Shown here: positions 16,014 through 23,929 of the stretch, piece after piece | Numbering within the stretch: the first letter of the stretch is position 1 | How the letters are laid out: each line of letters opens with the position of its first letter | NCBI GenBank assembly: GCA_042088665.1 | Contig: JBELMB010000064.1 | Coordinates: forward strand, 1 to 25,762 | Source: JBELMB01 sp042088665 | Lineage (GTDB): Bacteria > Pseudomonadota > Alphaproteobacteria > Rhodobacterales > Rhodobacteraceae | Direction of reading: 5' to 3' | Length of the DNA stretch: 25,762 nucleotides | Translations under genes and position numbers: made by a program | Notes under the pieces: model-generated | What the model was told of the DNA's origin: nothing | Seen by the model: only the letters and a program-made list of their open reading frames with translations | The model's database searches: none

Positions 16014-16736
16014 ATGATCCTGTACCCCGCCATCGACCTCAAAGACGGCAAAGCCGTGCGCCTGCTGCGCGGCGACATGGACAAGGCGACCGTCTTCAAC
16101 GACGATCCCGCCGCACAGGCGCTGGAATTCGTGGCAAAGGGCTGCGAATGGCTGCACCTCGTGGACCTGAACGGCGCCTTCGCCGGACAGCCCGTGAACG
16201 CCGCCGCGGTTGAGGCAATCCTCAGCCAGACACAGACACCGGCGCAACTGGGCGGCGGCATCCGCGACATGGCCACCATCGAGATGTGGCTCACAAAGGG
16301 GCTCGCCCGCGTGATCCTCGGCACCGTGGCCGTGGAAAACCCGGACCTCGTCCGCGACGCCGCCCGCGCCTTCCCCGGTCAGGTCGCCGTGGGCATCGAC
16401 GCCCGCGACGGCAAGGTCGCCACCAAGGGCTGGGCAGAGGAAACCGATGTGGACGCCACCGATCTCGCCCGCAGCTTCGAAGACGCGGGCGTCGCCGCCA
16501 TCATCTACACCGACATCAACCGCGACGGCGCGATGCAGGGTCCGAACGTAAAGGCCACCGCGGCCCTCGCCCGCGCCGTCCAGATCCCTGTGATCGCCAG
16601 CGGCGGTGTGTCGTCTCTCAAGGATCTCATTGCGCTCAGAAACTGCGGCGCGGGCCTCAACGGCGCCATCTCCGGCCGCGCGCTCTACGACGGCGCGCTG
16701 GATCTCAAAACCGCCCTCGACGCCCTGAAGGCCTGA
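16014..16736 (+). CDS. hisA: Phosphoribosylformimino-5-aminoimidazole carboxamide ribotide isomerase
   Basis: Histidine biosynthesis isomerase (ProFAR to PRFAR) with a beta-alpha-8 barrel; 240 residues, the normal length. The catalytic acid/base residues are D8 (YPAIDLKDG) and D129 (VGIDARDGKVATKGW). The two phosphate-binding half-barrel motifs are QLGGGIRD with VILGTVAVENP, and IASGGVSSLKDL with GAISGRALYDG. ATG 16014 follows AAAAGG by about 10 nt and gives the canonical MILYPAIDLK start. It is the first of hisA, hisF and hisE, in pathway-related order, but a 227-bp repeat-bearing gap separates it from hisF. Confidence 0.97.
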   Translation: MILYPAIDLKDGKAVRLLRGDMDKATVFNDDPAAQALEFVAKGCEWLHLVDLNGAFAGQPVNAAAVEAILSQTQTPAQLGGGIRDMATIEMWLTKGLARVILGTVAVENPDLVRDAARAFPGQVAVGIDARDGKVATKGWAEETDVDATDLARSFEDAGVAAIIYTDINRDGAMQGPNVKATAALARAVQIPVIASGGVSSLKDLIALRNCGAGLNGAISGRALYDGALDLKTALDALKA

Positions 16737-16860
16737 CCCACCTCCCGACATCACAAGCGACCCCGGCCGACAGATGCCTGCAAGCCGGTGCCGACCTCAT
16801 GACACGGGCACGCTCGCGCCCTTTCGAAACACAGCGCACCGGGCCGGCAAAAACCCCTCC

Positions 16861-16931
16861 CCGCTTCTTTGTTTCCCAAATACTCCGGGGGTGAATTGGC
16901 CAGCGGCCAAGAGGGGGCAGCGCCCCCCTTT
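16861..16931 (+). repeat. REP-like twin-hairpin intergenic element between hisA and hisF
   Basis: A block CCGCTTCTTTGTTTCCCAAA then TACTCCGGGGG leads into two perfect small hairpins sharing loop AGC: TTGGCC/GGCCAA (16896-16901, 16905-16910) and GGGGGC/GCCCCC (16913-16918, 16922-16927), the second followed by CTTT. I recall very similar blocks in intergenic regions of Roseobacter-group genomes, so this is probably a dispersed repeat. The second hairpin with its TTT could act as an attenuating terminator between hisA and hisF. Confidence 0.6.
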
Positions 16932-16963
16932 CCCCCGCCTCGAATTCGCGCTACCCCGGCGGC

Positions 16964-17722
16964 ATGTTGAAAACACGCATCATCCCCTGTCTCGACGTGG
17001 CCGACGGCCGCGTGGTCAAAGGCGTGAACTTCGTCGACCTGCGCGATGCGGGCGACCCGGTGGACGCCGCCCGCGCCTATGACGCCGCTGGCGCCGATGA
17101 GATCTGCTTTCTCGACATCCATGCGACGCATGAAAACCGCGGCACCATGTTTGACGTGGTCACGCGCACCGCCGAACAGTGCTTTATCCCGCTGACCGTG
17201 GGGGGCGGCGTGCGCACCGTGGCAGATGTCCGCGCGCTCTTGCTGGCCGGCGCTGACAAGGTCAGCTTCAACTCCGCCGCCGTGGCCAACCCCGACGTGG
17301 TGAGCGACGCCGCCGACCAGTTCGGCAGCCAATGCATCGTCTGTGCGATCGACGCCAAGACTGTCGAACCCGGGCGCTGGGAGATCTTCACCCATGGGGG
17401 CCGCAAATCCACCGGCATTGACGCCGTGCAATTCGCAACGACCATCGCTGCCAAGGGCGCCGGGGAAATCCTGCTCACATCCATGGACCGCGACGGCACC
17501 AAGGCCGGGTTCAACCTGCCCCTCACCCGCGCCATCGCCGACGCGGTGAAGATCCCCGTGATCGCCAGCGGCGGTGTCGGCACATTGGACCACCTCGTCG
17601 AAGGGGTGACAGAGGGGCATGCCTCTGCCGTGCTGGCCGCTTCGATCTTTCACTTCGGCACCTATACGATCGCCGAGGCGAAATCCCATATGGCCGCCGC
17701 GGGCATCCCGGTCCGCCTCTGA
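16964..17722 (+). CDS. hisF: Imidazole glycerol phosphate synthase, cyclase subunit
   Basis: Cyclase half of the HisF-HisH complex: it uses ammonia delivered by HisH to turn PRFAR into imidazole glycerol phosphate and AICAR. The 252-residue beta-alpha-8 barrel is of normal length. The catalytic residues are D11 (RIIPCLDVADGRVVKG) and D130 (IVCAIDAKTVEPGRWEI). Phosphate-binding motifs: TVGGGVRTVADV with KVSFNSAAVANP, and IASGGVGTLDHL with AVLAASIFHFG. There is no obvious strong ribosome binding site before ATG 16964 (TACCCCGGCGGC), but MLKTRIIPCLDV is the family start. hisH is not in this window. hisE follows after 29 bp, so the two are likely cotranscribed. Confidence 0.97.
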   Translation: MLKTRIIPCLDVADGRVVKGVNFVDLRDAGDPVDAARAYDAAGADEICFLDIHATHENRGTMFDVVTRTAEQCFIPLTVGGGVRTVADVRALLLAGADKVSFNSAAVANPDVVSDAADQFGSQCIVCAIDAKTVEPGRWEIFTHGGRKSTGIDAVQFATTIAAKGAGEILLTSMDRDGTKAGFNLPLTRAIADAVKIPVIASGGVGTLDHLVEGVTEGHASAVLAASIFHFGTYTIAEAKSHMAAAGIPVRL

Positions 17723-17751
17723 CGCGCAGGCACCTGCCGAAGGACTTTCTC

Positions 17752-18057
17752 ATGACCCTCGAAGAGCTCGAAGCCATCATCGCCCGCCGCGCGGACGCCT
17801 CCCCCGAGGAAAGCTGGACGGCCAAGCTGCTTGCAAAAGGTCCAGAGAAAGCCGCCGAAAAATTCGGTGAAGAAGCCGTCGAAGCCATCATCGAAGCCGT
17901 CAGGAACGACCGCGACGGTCTCGTGTCAGAAGCTGCGGACGTGCTGTTTCACCTGCTGGTGATGCTCAAGGCCCGCGACGTGCCGCTTTCGGCGGTCATG
18001 GCAGAACTGGCGCGTCGTCAGGGACAGTCCGGGCTGGCGGAAAAGGCCGCGCGCTAA
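17752..18057 (+). CDS. hisE: Phosphoribosyl-ATP pyrophosphatase
   Basis: Second step of histidine biosynthesis, hydrolysing phosphoribosyl-ATP to phosphoribosyl-AMP and pyrophosphate. The 101-residue all-helical protein carries the MazG-like signature: SWTAKLLAKGPEKAAEKFGEEAVEAIIEA, with the metal-binding glutamates of the EKFGEEAVE helix, followed by SEAADVLFHLLVML with the second Glu/Asp pair. ATG 17752 has GAAGGA 8 nt upstream. It is a stand-alone HisE, not fused to HisI, as is usual in alphaproteobacteria. Confidence 0.96.
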   Translation: MTLEELEAIIARRADASPEESWTAKLLAKGPEKAAEKFGEEAVEAIIEAVRNDRDGLVSEAADVLFHLLVMLKARDVPLSAVMAELARRQGQSGLAEKAAR

Positions 18058-18179
18058 GCCGTCCACAACCTGCTGCAAAGGCGGCCAGCCTCGCAGGTCA
18101 GCGCGGTCTTTCACTCCGGACAAGAGCCGTCGCAGACAAACGACCACCGGATTGCAAACGCGTGCCGCCTCCGGCGCCC

Positions 18180-18647
18180 CTACAGGCGCGAAGAAATGAT
18201 GCCCGTGTTGATGCCCGCCTTGCGCAACTCGCCGAACAGGCGCTGGTATTCCATCTTCGGGCAGCGATCCATGACCACATCCACACCGCGGGCACGCGCC
18301 ATCTCTGCCGCCTCTTCATGCACAACGCCGATCTGCATCCAGATGGTGCGCAGGTTCGGCAAGACCTCCAGCGCCTCTTCGACAAGGGCCGGGACATGCT
18401 CGGGGCGACGGAAGATATCCAGCATGTCCACATCCGAGGGACAGGCCGCAAGATCGGCCGCGACCCGGGCGCCGAAGAGCGTCTGACCCGCATATCCCGG
18501 ATTGACCGGTACGATCCGGTAGTCGCGCATTTTCAGATAGCGCGCCACAAAGTAGCTGGGGCGCACCGGATTGCCGGACACACCCACCGCCGCGATCACG
18601 GACGTCCGCGTCAGGATGTCCTTGAGATACCTGTCTGCATAAACCAT
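18180..18647 (-). CDS. Small CoA-binding (Rossmann fold) domain protein
   Basis: A 155-residue protein consisting of one CoA_binding_2 domain, as in E. coli YccU. The nucleotide loop is IAAVGVSGNPVRPSYFVARYL, followed by YRIVPVNPGYAGQTLFGARV, then DVDMLDIFRRPEHVPALVEEAL, TIWMQIGVVHEEAAEMARARGVDVVMDRCPKMEY. The domain resembles the CoA-binding part of succinyl-CoA synthetase alpha chains but has no catalytic part. The family's cellular role is not established. It is convergent with hisE and lies downstream of the DUF2235 gene on the same strand, but a strong terminator separates them, so it likely has its own promoter. The ribosome binding site before ATG 18647 is weak. Confidence 0.85.
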   Translation of the reverse strand: MVYADRYLKDILTRTSVIAAVGVSGNPVRPSYFVARYLKMRDYRIVPVNPGYAGQTLFGARVAADLAACPSDVDMLDIFRRPEHVPALVEEALEVLPNLRTIWMQIGVVHEEAAEMARARGVDVVMDRCPKMEYQRLFGELRKAGINTGIISSRL

Positions 18648-18672
18648 GAGCGCTGTCTAACCGCGTCGCCGC

Positions 18673-18709
18673 AAAAGAAAAAGTGCCCAAGGCACGCAGC
18701 CTTGGGCAC
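18673..18709 (-). terminator. Strong intrinsic terminator of the DUF2235 transcript
   Basis: A perfect 11-bp stem, GTGCCCAAGGC (18683-18693) with GCCTTGGGCAC (18699-18709) and a 5-nt loop, is followed on the minus strand by TTTTTCTTTT (18673-18682). It lies 109 bp after the DUF2235 stop and 26 bp before the start of the CoA-binding gene. Confidence 0.85.
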
Positions 18710-18817
18710 AAGTCACGGAACGAGGGACAGTGAAGGTCTCGCGAGGTTTCCGTCCCCGCGATCCTTCCCCTAAGATAGGCTTAAAGGACACAGGTTAAAG
18801 GGGCATGAAGAGATTTT

Positions 18818-19903
18818 TCAGCTTTTTCCTTGACGGACTCTCAAAAAACTGAAGCGAGACATGGGCTTTGCCGTCGGAGCCGCCGCACGCTGCGCCGTCT
18901 CGTGCAGACGTTCGGCCATGCCCTGACCGCGTCGCCGCCGGGCGCGCATCAGGAACAGCTTGCCAAAACCTTGCCAGGTCCCGACGGAGGGGGCCTCCGG
19001 GTCGCAGGGGAAACGTCGGCGCCAGCCCGCTGGCAGCGGCACGGCGCAGGCCTCGAGATGGGTCAGCATCCACACCAGCGGGATATTGGCCAGTGGCCGC
19101 GCCGCGCCGAAGCGGCCGATCTGACCGCCCACATCGCCATGCGTGCCGCGAAACCAGACCTGTTCCATGACGCCGCGCCAATCCGGTGGACATTGCCACA
19201 ACACGGGGCTGAAGGCCGCGCGGGTCTCATGGATGGCAAGGGCCTGAAACCCGTGGCGGACCGAATGCCCCAGCGCGTGATTGTGGAAGGCGTGGCGCGG
19301 CGCCGTCAACCGCCAGAACAGCGGCAACCGCAGGCCCAGCGCCTTCACCGTGTCCCAGACGCCCACCATCTCGATCAGCGTGGTGTCATGGCAATGTTGC
19401 CTGCGAAAGACCTCTGCGGCGGCACCAGAGGGGTCGTATTGGTAAAGCCGGTAGACCTGCCGGATGTTGCGTTCCGTCGCGCAACTGGCGCGCAACAGGC
19501 CAACGCGGTCGATCACCCCGGCAAGCGAGCGCACGGCATAGGCCCCGCGCGAAAATCCGATCAGGAAGATGCGGTCGCCAACCCGGTAGCGCGATGCGAG
19601 ATAGCCATAGGCGCGACGGATCTGCCGGTTGATGCCCCGCCCGAGGATCACATCGCCGGTGGAGGTCCAGTCGGGCCACTGGATCCCCGCCTCGTAATAC
19701 AGCGACATGCCGCCCTGTTCGCGCAAAAGCTTGTAGGTCAGGCCGGCGTTGGTTTCGCGTCCGGGGCTGAGACTGGACGCGGTGCCATCGAGAATGATGA
19801 TGTGGTCCCGCGGACCGCGGCGTGGCTCATAGCTGGAATGGTCGGAGGCAAAGCGCCTCCGAACCCAGTGTAAGAGCGTCTCACTCAGCCGCGATCTTGT
19901 CAT
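18818..19903 (-). CDS. DUF2235 alpha/beta-hydrolase domain protein
   Basis: A 361-residue protein with the DUF2235 hydrolase pattern: an N-terminal IIILDGTASSL strand with the conserved DGT, the nucleophile elbow GFSRGAYAVRSLAG with S118, GVWDTVKALG with D184, and the late signature QVWFRGTHGDVGG with H255 and D257. Ser-Asp-His form the expected triad. Some DUF2235 proteins are phospholipase effectors of type VI secretion; others are cytosolic proteins of unknown role. There is no signal peptide and no secretion gene nearby, so function is open. ATG 19903 lies inside the last codons of the CoxL-like gene (23-bp overlap) and is preceded by GGGAGA about 10 nt upstream, so translation is probably coupled. 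The basic C-terminus (RRRRGQGMAERL) is unlike the core. Confidence 0.8.
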   Translation of the reverse strand: MTRSRLSETLLHWVRRRFASDHSSYEPRRGPRDHIIILDGTASSLSPGRETNAGLTYKLLREQGGMSLYYEAGIQWPDWTSTGDVILGRGINRQIRRAYGYLASRYRVGDRIFLIGFSRGAYAVRSLAGVIDRVGLLRASCATERNIRQVYRLYQYDPSGAAAEVFRRQHCHDTTLIEMVGVWDTVKALGLRLPLFWRLTAPRHAFHNHALGHSVRHGFQALAIHETRAAFSPVLWQCPPDWRGVMEQVWFRGTHGDVGGQIGRFGAARPLANIPLVWMLTHLEACAVPLPAGWRRRFPCDPEAPSVGTWQGFGKLFLMRARRRRGQGMAERLHETAQRAAAPTAKPMSRFSFLRVRQGKS

Positions 19904-22175
19904 CCTCTAGCATCTCCCACACCCGCATCGGGGTGAAAGGCATATCCACCTGTCTGATCCCGCGCTCCCATAGCGCGTCCTGAACCGCGTTCGACACCGC
20001 CGCGAGCGCACCCACGGTCCCGGCCTCGCCACAGCCCTTCATCCCCATGGGATTGGCTGTCGAGGGCACCGGCTCTGTCTCGAACCCGATCATCGGCAGG
20101 ATATCCGCACGCGGCATGGCGTAGTCCATGAACGATGCCGTGAGCAGCTGCCCCTCTTCATCATAGATCACATGTTCGACAAGGGCCTGACCCAGACCCT
20201 GCGCGATGCCGCCGTGGACCTGACCCTCGGCCAGCATCGGGTTGATCAGGTTGCCGAAATCGTCGACCACATTGTAGCGGTCGCACACCACGGAGCCCGT
20301 GTCCGGGTCGATCTCGATCTCTGCGACGTGGCAGCCGTTGGGATAGGACCGCCCCGGCAGCGTGGCGTTGGAGGTCCAGACCAGCAGGTCCTCGCGCCCG
20401 GCGTCGCGCGCCATCTGCGCGGCTTCCAGCATGGTGGGGGTCACGTTCGATCCCTCCGCGCGGAAGGTTTCGTCATCGAAATTCACGGCCTCGGGCGAGA
20501 CACCCATTTCAGCGGCGAGGAATTCCGAGAACCCGGAGATGATCTGCGCCACAGCCGTCAGCGTCGCATTGGTCTGCACCGTCACGGAGCGTGAGCCACC
20601 GGTGCCGCCGCCCGAGGGGATCAGGTCACTGTCGCCCTGCACCACCTGGATCTTGTCCGCGGGAATGCCGGTCTGGTCGGCCAGGAACTGACGGAAGACC
20701 GTCTCGTGCCCCTGCCCGTTCGACTGCGTGCCCACATAGATCAAGGCGCCATCATCCACGAACTCTACTTTCACATCCTCGCTTGGGGCTCCGAGGATAG
20801 ACTCAATGTAATAACAAAGTCCTAGCCCGCGCAATTTGCCCTCTGCCTCGGAGGCCGCGCGCCGCGCCGCAAAACCCGGCAGGTCCGAGAGGGTCTCGGC
20901 ATGGCCCAGCACCAGGGAAAAGTCGCCCACATCGTAGAGCTCGCCCGTTGCGGTCTTGTAGGGGAACTGGTCCGGCTTGATGAAGTTGATCCGGCGCAAC
21001 TCCAGCGGGTCCATCCCCAGCTCGCGCGCCGCGCGGTCCATCACGCGCTCCAGCACATAGATCGCCTCGGGGCGGCCCGCGCCGCGGTAGGCGTCCACCT
21101 GCGTGGTGTTGGTAAAGAACCCCTCGCACCGCATGTACGTGGCCTGGATGTCGTAGCACCCGGTCAGAACGCGGGCAAAGAGGTTGGTCTGGATCGGCTG
21201 CGCGTATTGCGAGTTGTAGGCCCCGATATTGCAGCGCGTGTGCACGCGGTAGGCAAGGATCTTGCCCGCGTCGTCAAAGGCCAGCTCGGCCAGCGTGGTC
21301 AGGTCGCGTCCGGCATTGTCCGACAGCATCGCCTCGGAGCGGTCCGACATCCAGCGCACCGGGCGGCCCAGCGCCTTGGCCGCATGGGCCACGATGAAAT
21401 ACTCCGGATAAGGGAAGCCCTTCATGCCAAAGCCACCGCCCACATCCGGGTTGGTCACTCGGATGTGTTCCGGCGCGAGGCCAAAGACCCGGGACAATTC
21501 GCCCTTCATGCCCCAGACGCCCTGCCCGCCAAAGGACAGGTGCATCCGCTCGCCGTCCCATTCGGCATAAGCGCCGCGCGGTTCCATGGAATTCACGATG
21601 ATGCGGTTGTCACCGATATCGAGGCTGACGGTGCGTGCCGCATTGGCAAAGATCTCTTCGGTGGCGGCCTCGTCGCCCAGCCCGAAGTCAAAGGCACGGT
21701 TGTCCGGGGCCTCGTCGTGCAGGGTTTCACCGCCCGCGGCGACCTCGAGATGCACGGGCAGTTCGTCGTAGTCGAGCTCGATCAGCTCTGCCGCGTCGCG
21801 GGCCTGTTCCAGCGTGTCTGCAACGACAACGGCCACCGGCTCGCCGACGAAACGCATTCTGCCTTCGGCGAGGATCGGGCGCTTGGGCCCTGCGCCCTTG
21901 GTGCCGTCGCGGTTGTCGACCACGGTAAAGGCCATGCCCGTGTCCGCCACGGCAGCGCCAAGGCTTTCGCCGGTGATGACCATATGCACGCCCTCGGCCT
22001 GCTCAGCGGCGCTCACGTCCAGCGTGGTGATCTTGGCATGGGCCACGGGGGAGCGCAGCGTCCAGATCCGCAAACTCCCCTCTGGCGCAATGTCATCCAC
22101 ATAGCGCCCCTGCCCCGTCAAAAAGCGAACGTCTTCAACCCGGCTGACCGGTTGGCTTTTCCCGAACTTGTCCAT
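19881..22175 (-). CDS. Form II CoxL-like molybdenum hydroxylase large subunit (xanthine dehydrogenase family)
   Basis: A 764-residue molybdopterin-cytosine-dinucleotide-binding subunit. Start: RVEDVRFLTGQGRYVDDI, the family opening. Mo-cofactor motifs: GGQGVWGMKGELSRVFGL, PDVGGGFGMKGFPYPEY, QSNGQGHETVFRQF, GSDSD-like QGDSDLIPSGGGTGGSRS, and GCGEAGTVGA with the catalytic Glu E717. The active-site loop is AYRGAGR (362-368), typical of form II or CoxL-like proteins; true CO dehydrogenases of form I have AYxCSFR, so CO is not the likely substrate. The usual partner subunits (FAD-binding medium and 2Fe-2S small) are absent here, and the flanking genes are a decarboxylase and DUF2235. ATG 22175 has GGGAGA 7 nt upstream. 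Substrate is unknown. Confidence 0.9.
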   Translation of the reverse strand: MDKFGKSQPVSRVEDVRFLTGQGRYVDDIAPEGSLRIWTLRSPVAHAKITTLDVSAAEQAEGVHMVITGESLGAAVADTGMAFTVVDNRDGTKGAGPKRPILAEGRMRFVGEPVAVVVADTLEQARDAAELIELDYDELPVHLEVAAGGETLHDEAPDNRAFDFGLGDEAATEEIFANAARTVSLDIGDNRIIVNSMEPRGAYAEWDGERMHLSFGGQGVWGMKGELSRVFGLAPEHIRVTNPDVGGGFGMKGFPYPEYFIVAHAAKALGRPVRWMSDRSEAMLSDNAGRDLTTLAELAFDDAGKILAYRVHTRCNIGAYNSQYAQPIQTNLFARVLTGCYDIQATYMRCEGFFTNTTQVDAYRGAGRPEAIYVLERVMDRAARELGMDPLELRRINFIKPDQFPYKTATGELYDVGDFSLVLGHAETLSDLPGFAARRAASEAEGKLRGLGLCYYIESILGAPSEDVKVEFVDDGALIYVGTQSNGQGHETVFRQFLADQTGIPADKIQVVQGDSDLIPSGGGTGGSRSVTVQTNATLTAVAQIISGFSEFLAAEMGVSPEAVNFDDETFRAEGSNVTPTMLEAAQMARDAGREDLLVWTSNATLPGRSYPNGCHVAEIEIDPDTGSVVCDRYNVVDDFGNLINPMLAEGQVHGGIAQGLGQALVEHVIYDEEGQLLTASFMDYAMPRADILPMIGFETEPVPSTANPMGMKGCGEAGTVGALAAVSNAVQDALWERGIRQVDMPFTPMRVWEMLEDDKIAAE

Positions 22176-22256
22176 GATGGCTCTCCCTCGCGCAGTGTTG
22201 AGCTGGACATTAGACCTCTCGCGCGTCGTGTCCAGAGGGTGCGACCCCGCTGCCCC

Positions 22257-23384
22257 TCACCGCTGCAAGGTAACGATGCGCTTTGCGCCATACCCGTTGA
22301 AACGGGTGGCAAGCGCAGTGGAATAGGCACCGCAGGCGTGGAACAGCAGATAGTCGCCTGTCCGCAGATCTGCGGGCAGGTGAACGGTGTCCGAAAGGCG
22401 GTCGAGGCTGTCGCAGGTCGGTCCAAAGACGGTGCAGGCCCGCGGCGTGCCATGGCGTCGCAGCCCCTCGGGGGACAGGACCGTGATGCGCTGCGAGGGA
22501 TGCAGGTCGCGCCATTCGCTGAGCCCGCCGTAGATCCCATCGTTGAGAAACACCACATCCGTCTGCGCATCCAGCGCCTTGACCTGAAGAGCCAGTTCAA
22601 AGGCTTCGGCCACCATCGCGCGCCCGGGCTCACACACCAGCGCCGGCCCCGCATCGCCGAAAAACGCTGCCCGCGCCGACGCGATGGCGTCAAAGATCGC
22701 CTCAAGGTCCGGCGCGGGCGCATTGCGAAACGCAGGAAAGCCGCCGCCCACGTTCAACCGGTGCAGGGTCACGCCCGCCACGCGCGCCACCTCCGCCGCC
22801 GCGGCGATATAGCTGATCCAGGCCTGCGGGTCGCGGCACTGGGTGCCCGGGTGAAAGGTCATGCAAGCCACACCGCCCCGGTCCGCAACGGCCCGCAGCA
22901 GGGCCGCCGCAGGCACGGGATCAGCGCCGAACTTCGAGCCGAAGTCATAGACCGCCCCGGACACGGGCAATTTCAGCCGAACAGCGATTTCGGTGCCGCG
23001 GATCTCGCCGAGCTTGTCCAACTCGCTCAGCCGGTCCACCGACCACGAGCTCACACCAAAGCGCCGCGCCAGCGCGATCTCGGACCGGGCGCGGATCGGA
23101 TTGTGGTAGTGCAGATCCGCCCCCGGCGCGATCTGGCGCACCAGCGCCATCTCTTCCGGCGAAGCCACGTCAAAGGCCCCGACCCCGGCGCGGTGCAGCG
23201 CCTCCAGCACCATCGGGTCCGGATTGGCCTTCACCGCATAGGTGACCTGACCGTCAAAGCCGCGCAGAAAACGCGCCGCCTGTGCCGCCAATTGCGCCGG
23301 ATCATAGAAGAACACCGGCTCATCCGGACGCTCCGCCGCAAGCCAGCGGGCCGGGTCGGTCTCAAACGCCTGTTGCAGGACCAT
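22257..23384 (-). CDS. PLP-dependent ornithine decarboxylase-type enzyme (group IV)
   Basis: A 375-residue fold type III decarboxylase of the Orn/Lys/DAP/Arg group. The PLP lysine is K52 (YAVKANPDP). PLP phosphate contacts come from NVGGGFP (211-217) and CEPGRAMV (E252). HYHNPIRARSEI and MTFHPGTQC belong to the conserved barrel strands. The catalytic pair in the partner subunit is C324 (FGPTCDSLDRL) with HACGAYS at the end. The CDSLD form is that of ornithine decarboxylase, which makes putrescine, rather than diaminopimelate decarboxylase; lysine/ornithine dual use is possible. Strong ribosome binding site GAGGAG 8 nt before ATG 23384. It is divergent from an Lrp/AsnC regulator with phased sites between them; regulation by an amino acid is likely. 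Confidence 0.9.
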   Translation of the reverse strand: MVLQQAFETDPARWLAAERPDEPVFFYDPAQLAAQAARFLRGFDGQVTYAVKANPDPMVLEALHRAGVGAFDVASPEEMALVRQIAPGADLHYHNPIRARSEIALARRFGVSSWSVDRLSELDKLGEIRGTEIAVRLKLPVSGAVYDFGSKFGADPVPAAALLRAVADRGGVACMTFHPGTQCRDPQAWISYIAAAAEVARVAGVTLHRLNVGGGFPAFRNAPAPDLEAIFDAIASARAAFFGDAGPALVCEPGRAMVAEAFELALQVKALDAQTDVVFLNDGIYGGLSEWRDLHPSQRITVLSPEGLRRHGTPRACTVFGPTCDSLDRLSDTVHLPADLRTGDYLLFHACGAYSTALATRFNGYGAKRIVTLQR

Positions 23385-23446
23385 TGCGCATCTCCTCTTG
23401 ATCTGTGCCCATCCTGCCGTGCAAAGCTGTCGGATAAACGCGGCAG

Positions 23447-23500
23447 ATCATGCAGATCGCCAGTCATTTCAATGCATATCGACGGGCCTATCATGCAGAT
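23447..23500. promoter_or_regulatory. Helically phased TGCA-centred sites, likely Lrp/AsnC operator
   Basis: The 11-mer ATCATGCAGAT occurs at 23447-23457 and again at 23490-23500, 43 bp apart. A third TGCA centre, in AATGCATAT, sits between them. The TGCA cores start at 23451, 23473 and 23494, spacings of 22 and 21 bp or two helical turns each, as expected for an Lrp/AsnC oligomer bound to one face of DNA. The last site covers the regulator's own start codon, suggesting autorepression. Confidence 0.5.
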
Positions 23501-23927
23501 TGACGAAACCGACCACGCCCTGATCGCCGCGCTCAGCGAAAACGCCCGCGCGCCGGTGGCGGAACTGGCGCGCAGGTTGGGGCTGGCGCGCACCACGGTG
23601 CAGGCCCGCATCGACCGGCTGGTGGACAGTGGCGCCATCGCCGGTTTCACCCTCCTGCGTGGCACCGGCCTTGGCCCGCGCCTGCGCGCCACCGTCCTGC
23701 TGAGCATCGAGCCGCGCGCCACACCCGAAGTGCTCTCGCGGCTCAAACGGGTGCCGCAGGTCGAAGAGGTGCATTCCACATCCGGCCGCTTTGACCTGAT
23801 CGTCACGCTCTGGGCCGATACGACAGAGGCGCTGGACCGCAGCCTCGACGAGATCATCATGGCCAAGGGTGTGCGCGGCTCCGAAAGCCTCATTCACCTC
23901 AGCACAAAGCTGTCACGCCGTGGGTAA
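23493..23927 (+). CDS. Lrp/AsnC family transcriptional regulator (likely controls the decarboxylase)
   Basis: A 144-residue protein with an N-terminal winged helix-turn-helix (QIDETDHALIAALSENARAP, GLARTTVQARIDRLVDSGAI) and a C-terminal RAM domain (RLRATVLLSIEPRATPEV, VEEVHSTSGRFDLIVTLWAD, KGVRGSESLIHLSTKL). MQIDETDHAL matches the family's usual start, so ATG 23493 is preferred; an in-frame ATG at 23472 would add seven residues. Neither has a strong ribosome binding site. The frame continues open far upstream across the decarboxylase and CoxL-like genes, but that is antisense noise. It is divergent from the decarboxylase and ends 2 bp before the convergent YciB gene's stop codon. Confidence 0.92.
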   Translation: MQIDETDHALIAALSENARAPVAELARRLGLARTTVQARIDRLVDSGAIAGFTLLRGTGLGPRLRATVLLSIEPRATPEVLSRLKRVPQVEEVHSTSGRFDLIVTLWADTTEALDRSLDEIIMAKGVRGSESLIHLSTKLSRRG

Positions 23928-23929
23928 GG

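Noticed and set aside
15493..16017. A 174-codon plus-strand frame in the gap after pyc
   Set aside because: Pro/Ser/Arg-rich, no family resemblance, weak third-position bias, and it runs into the hisA start.
19881..22175. True aerobic CO dehydrogenase large subunit
   Set aside because: The active-site loop is AYRGAGR, not AYxCSFR, and coxM/coxS are absent, so a form II or other hydroxylase is more likely.
20901..23927. A 1008-codon open frame on the plus strand across the CoxL-like and decarboxylase genes
   Set aside because: It is antisense to two genes with clear family motifs; only its last 145 codons (Lrp/AsnC) are real. Long antisense frames are expected with such high G/C third positions.
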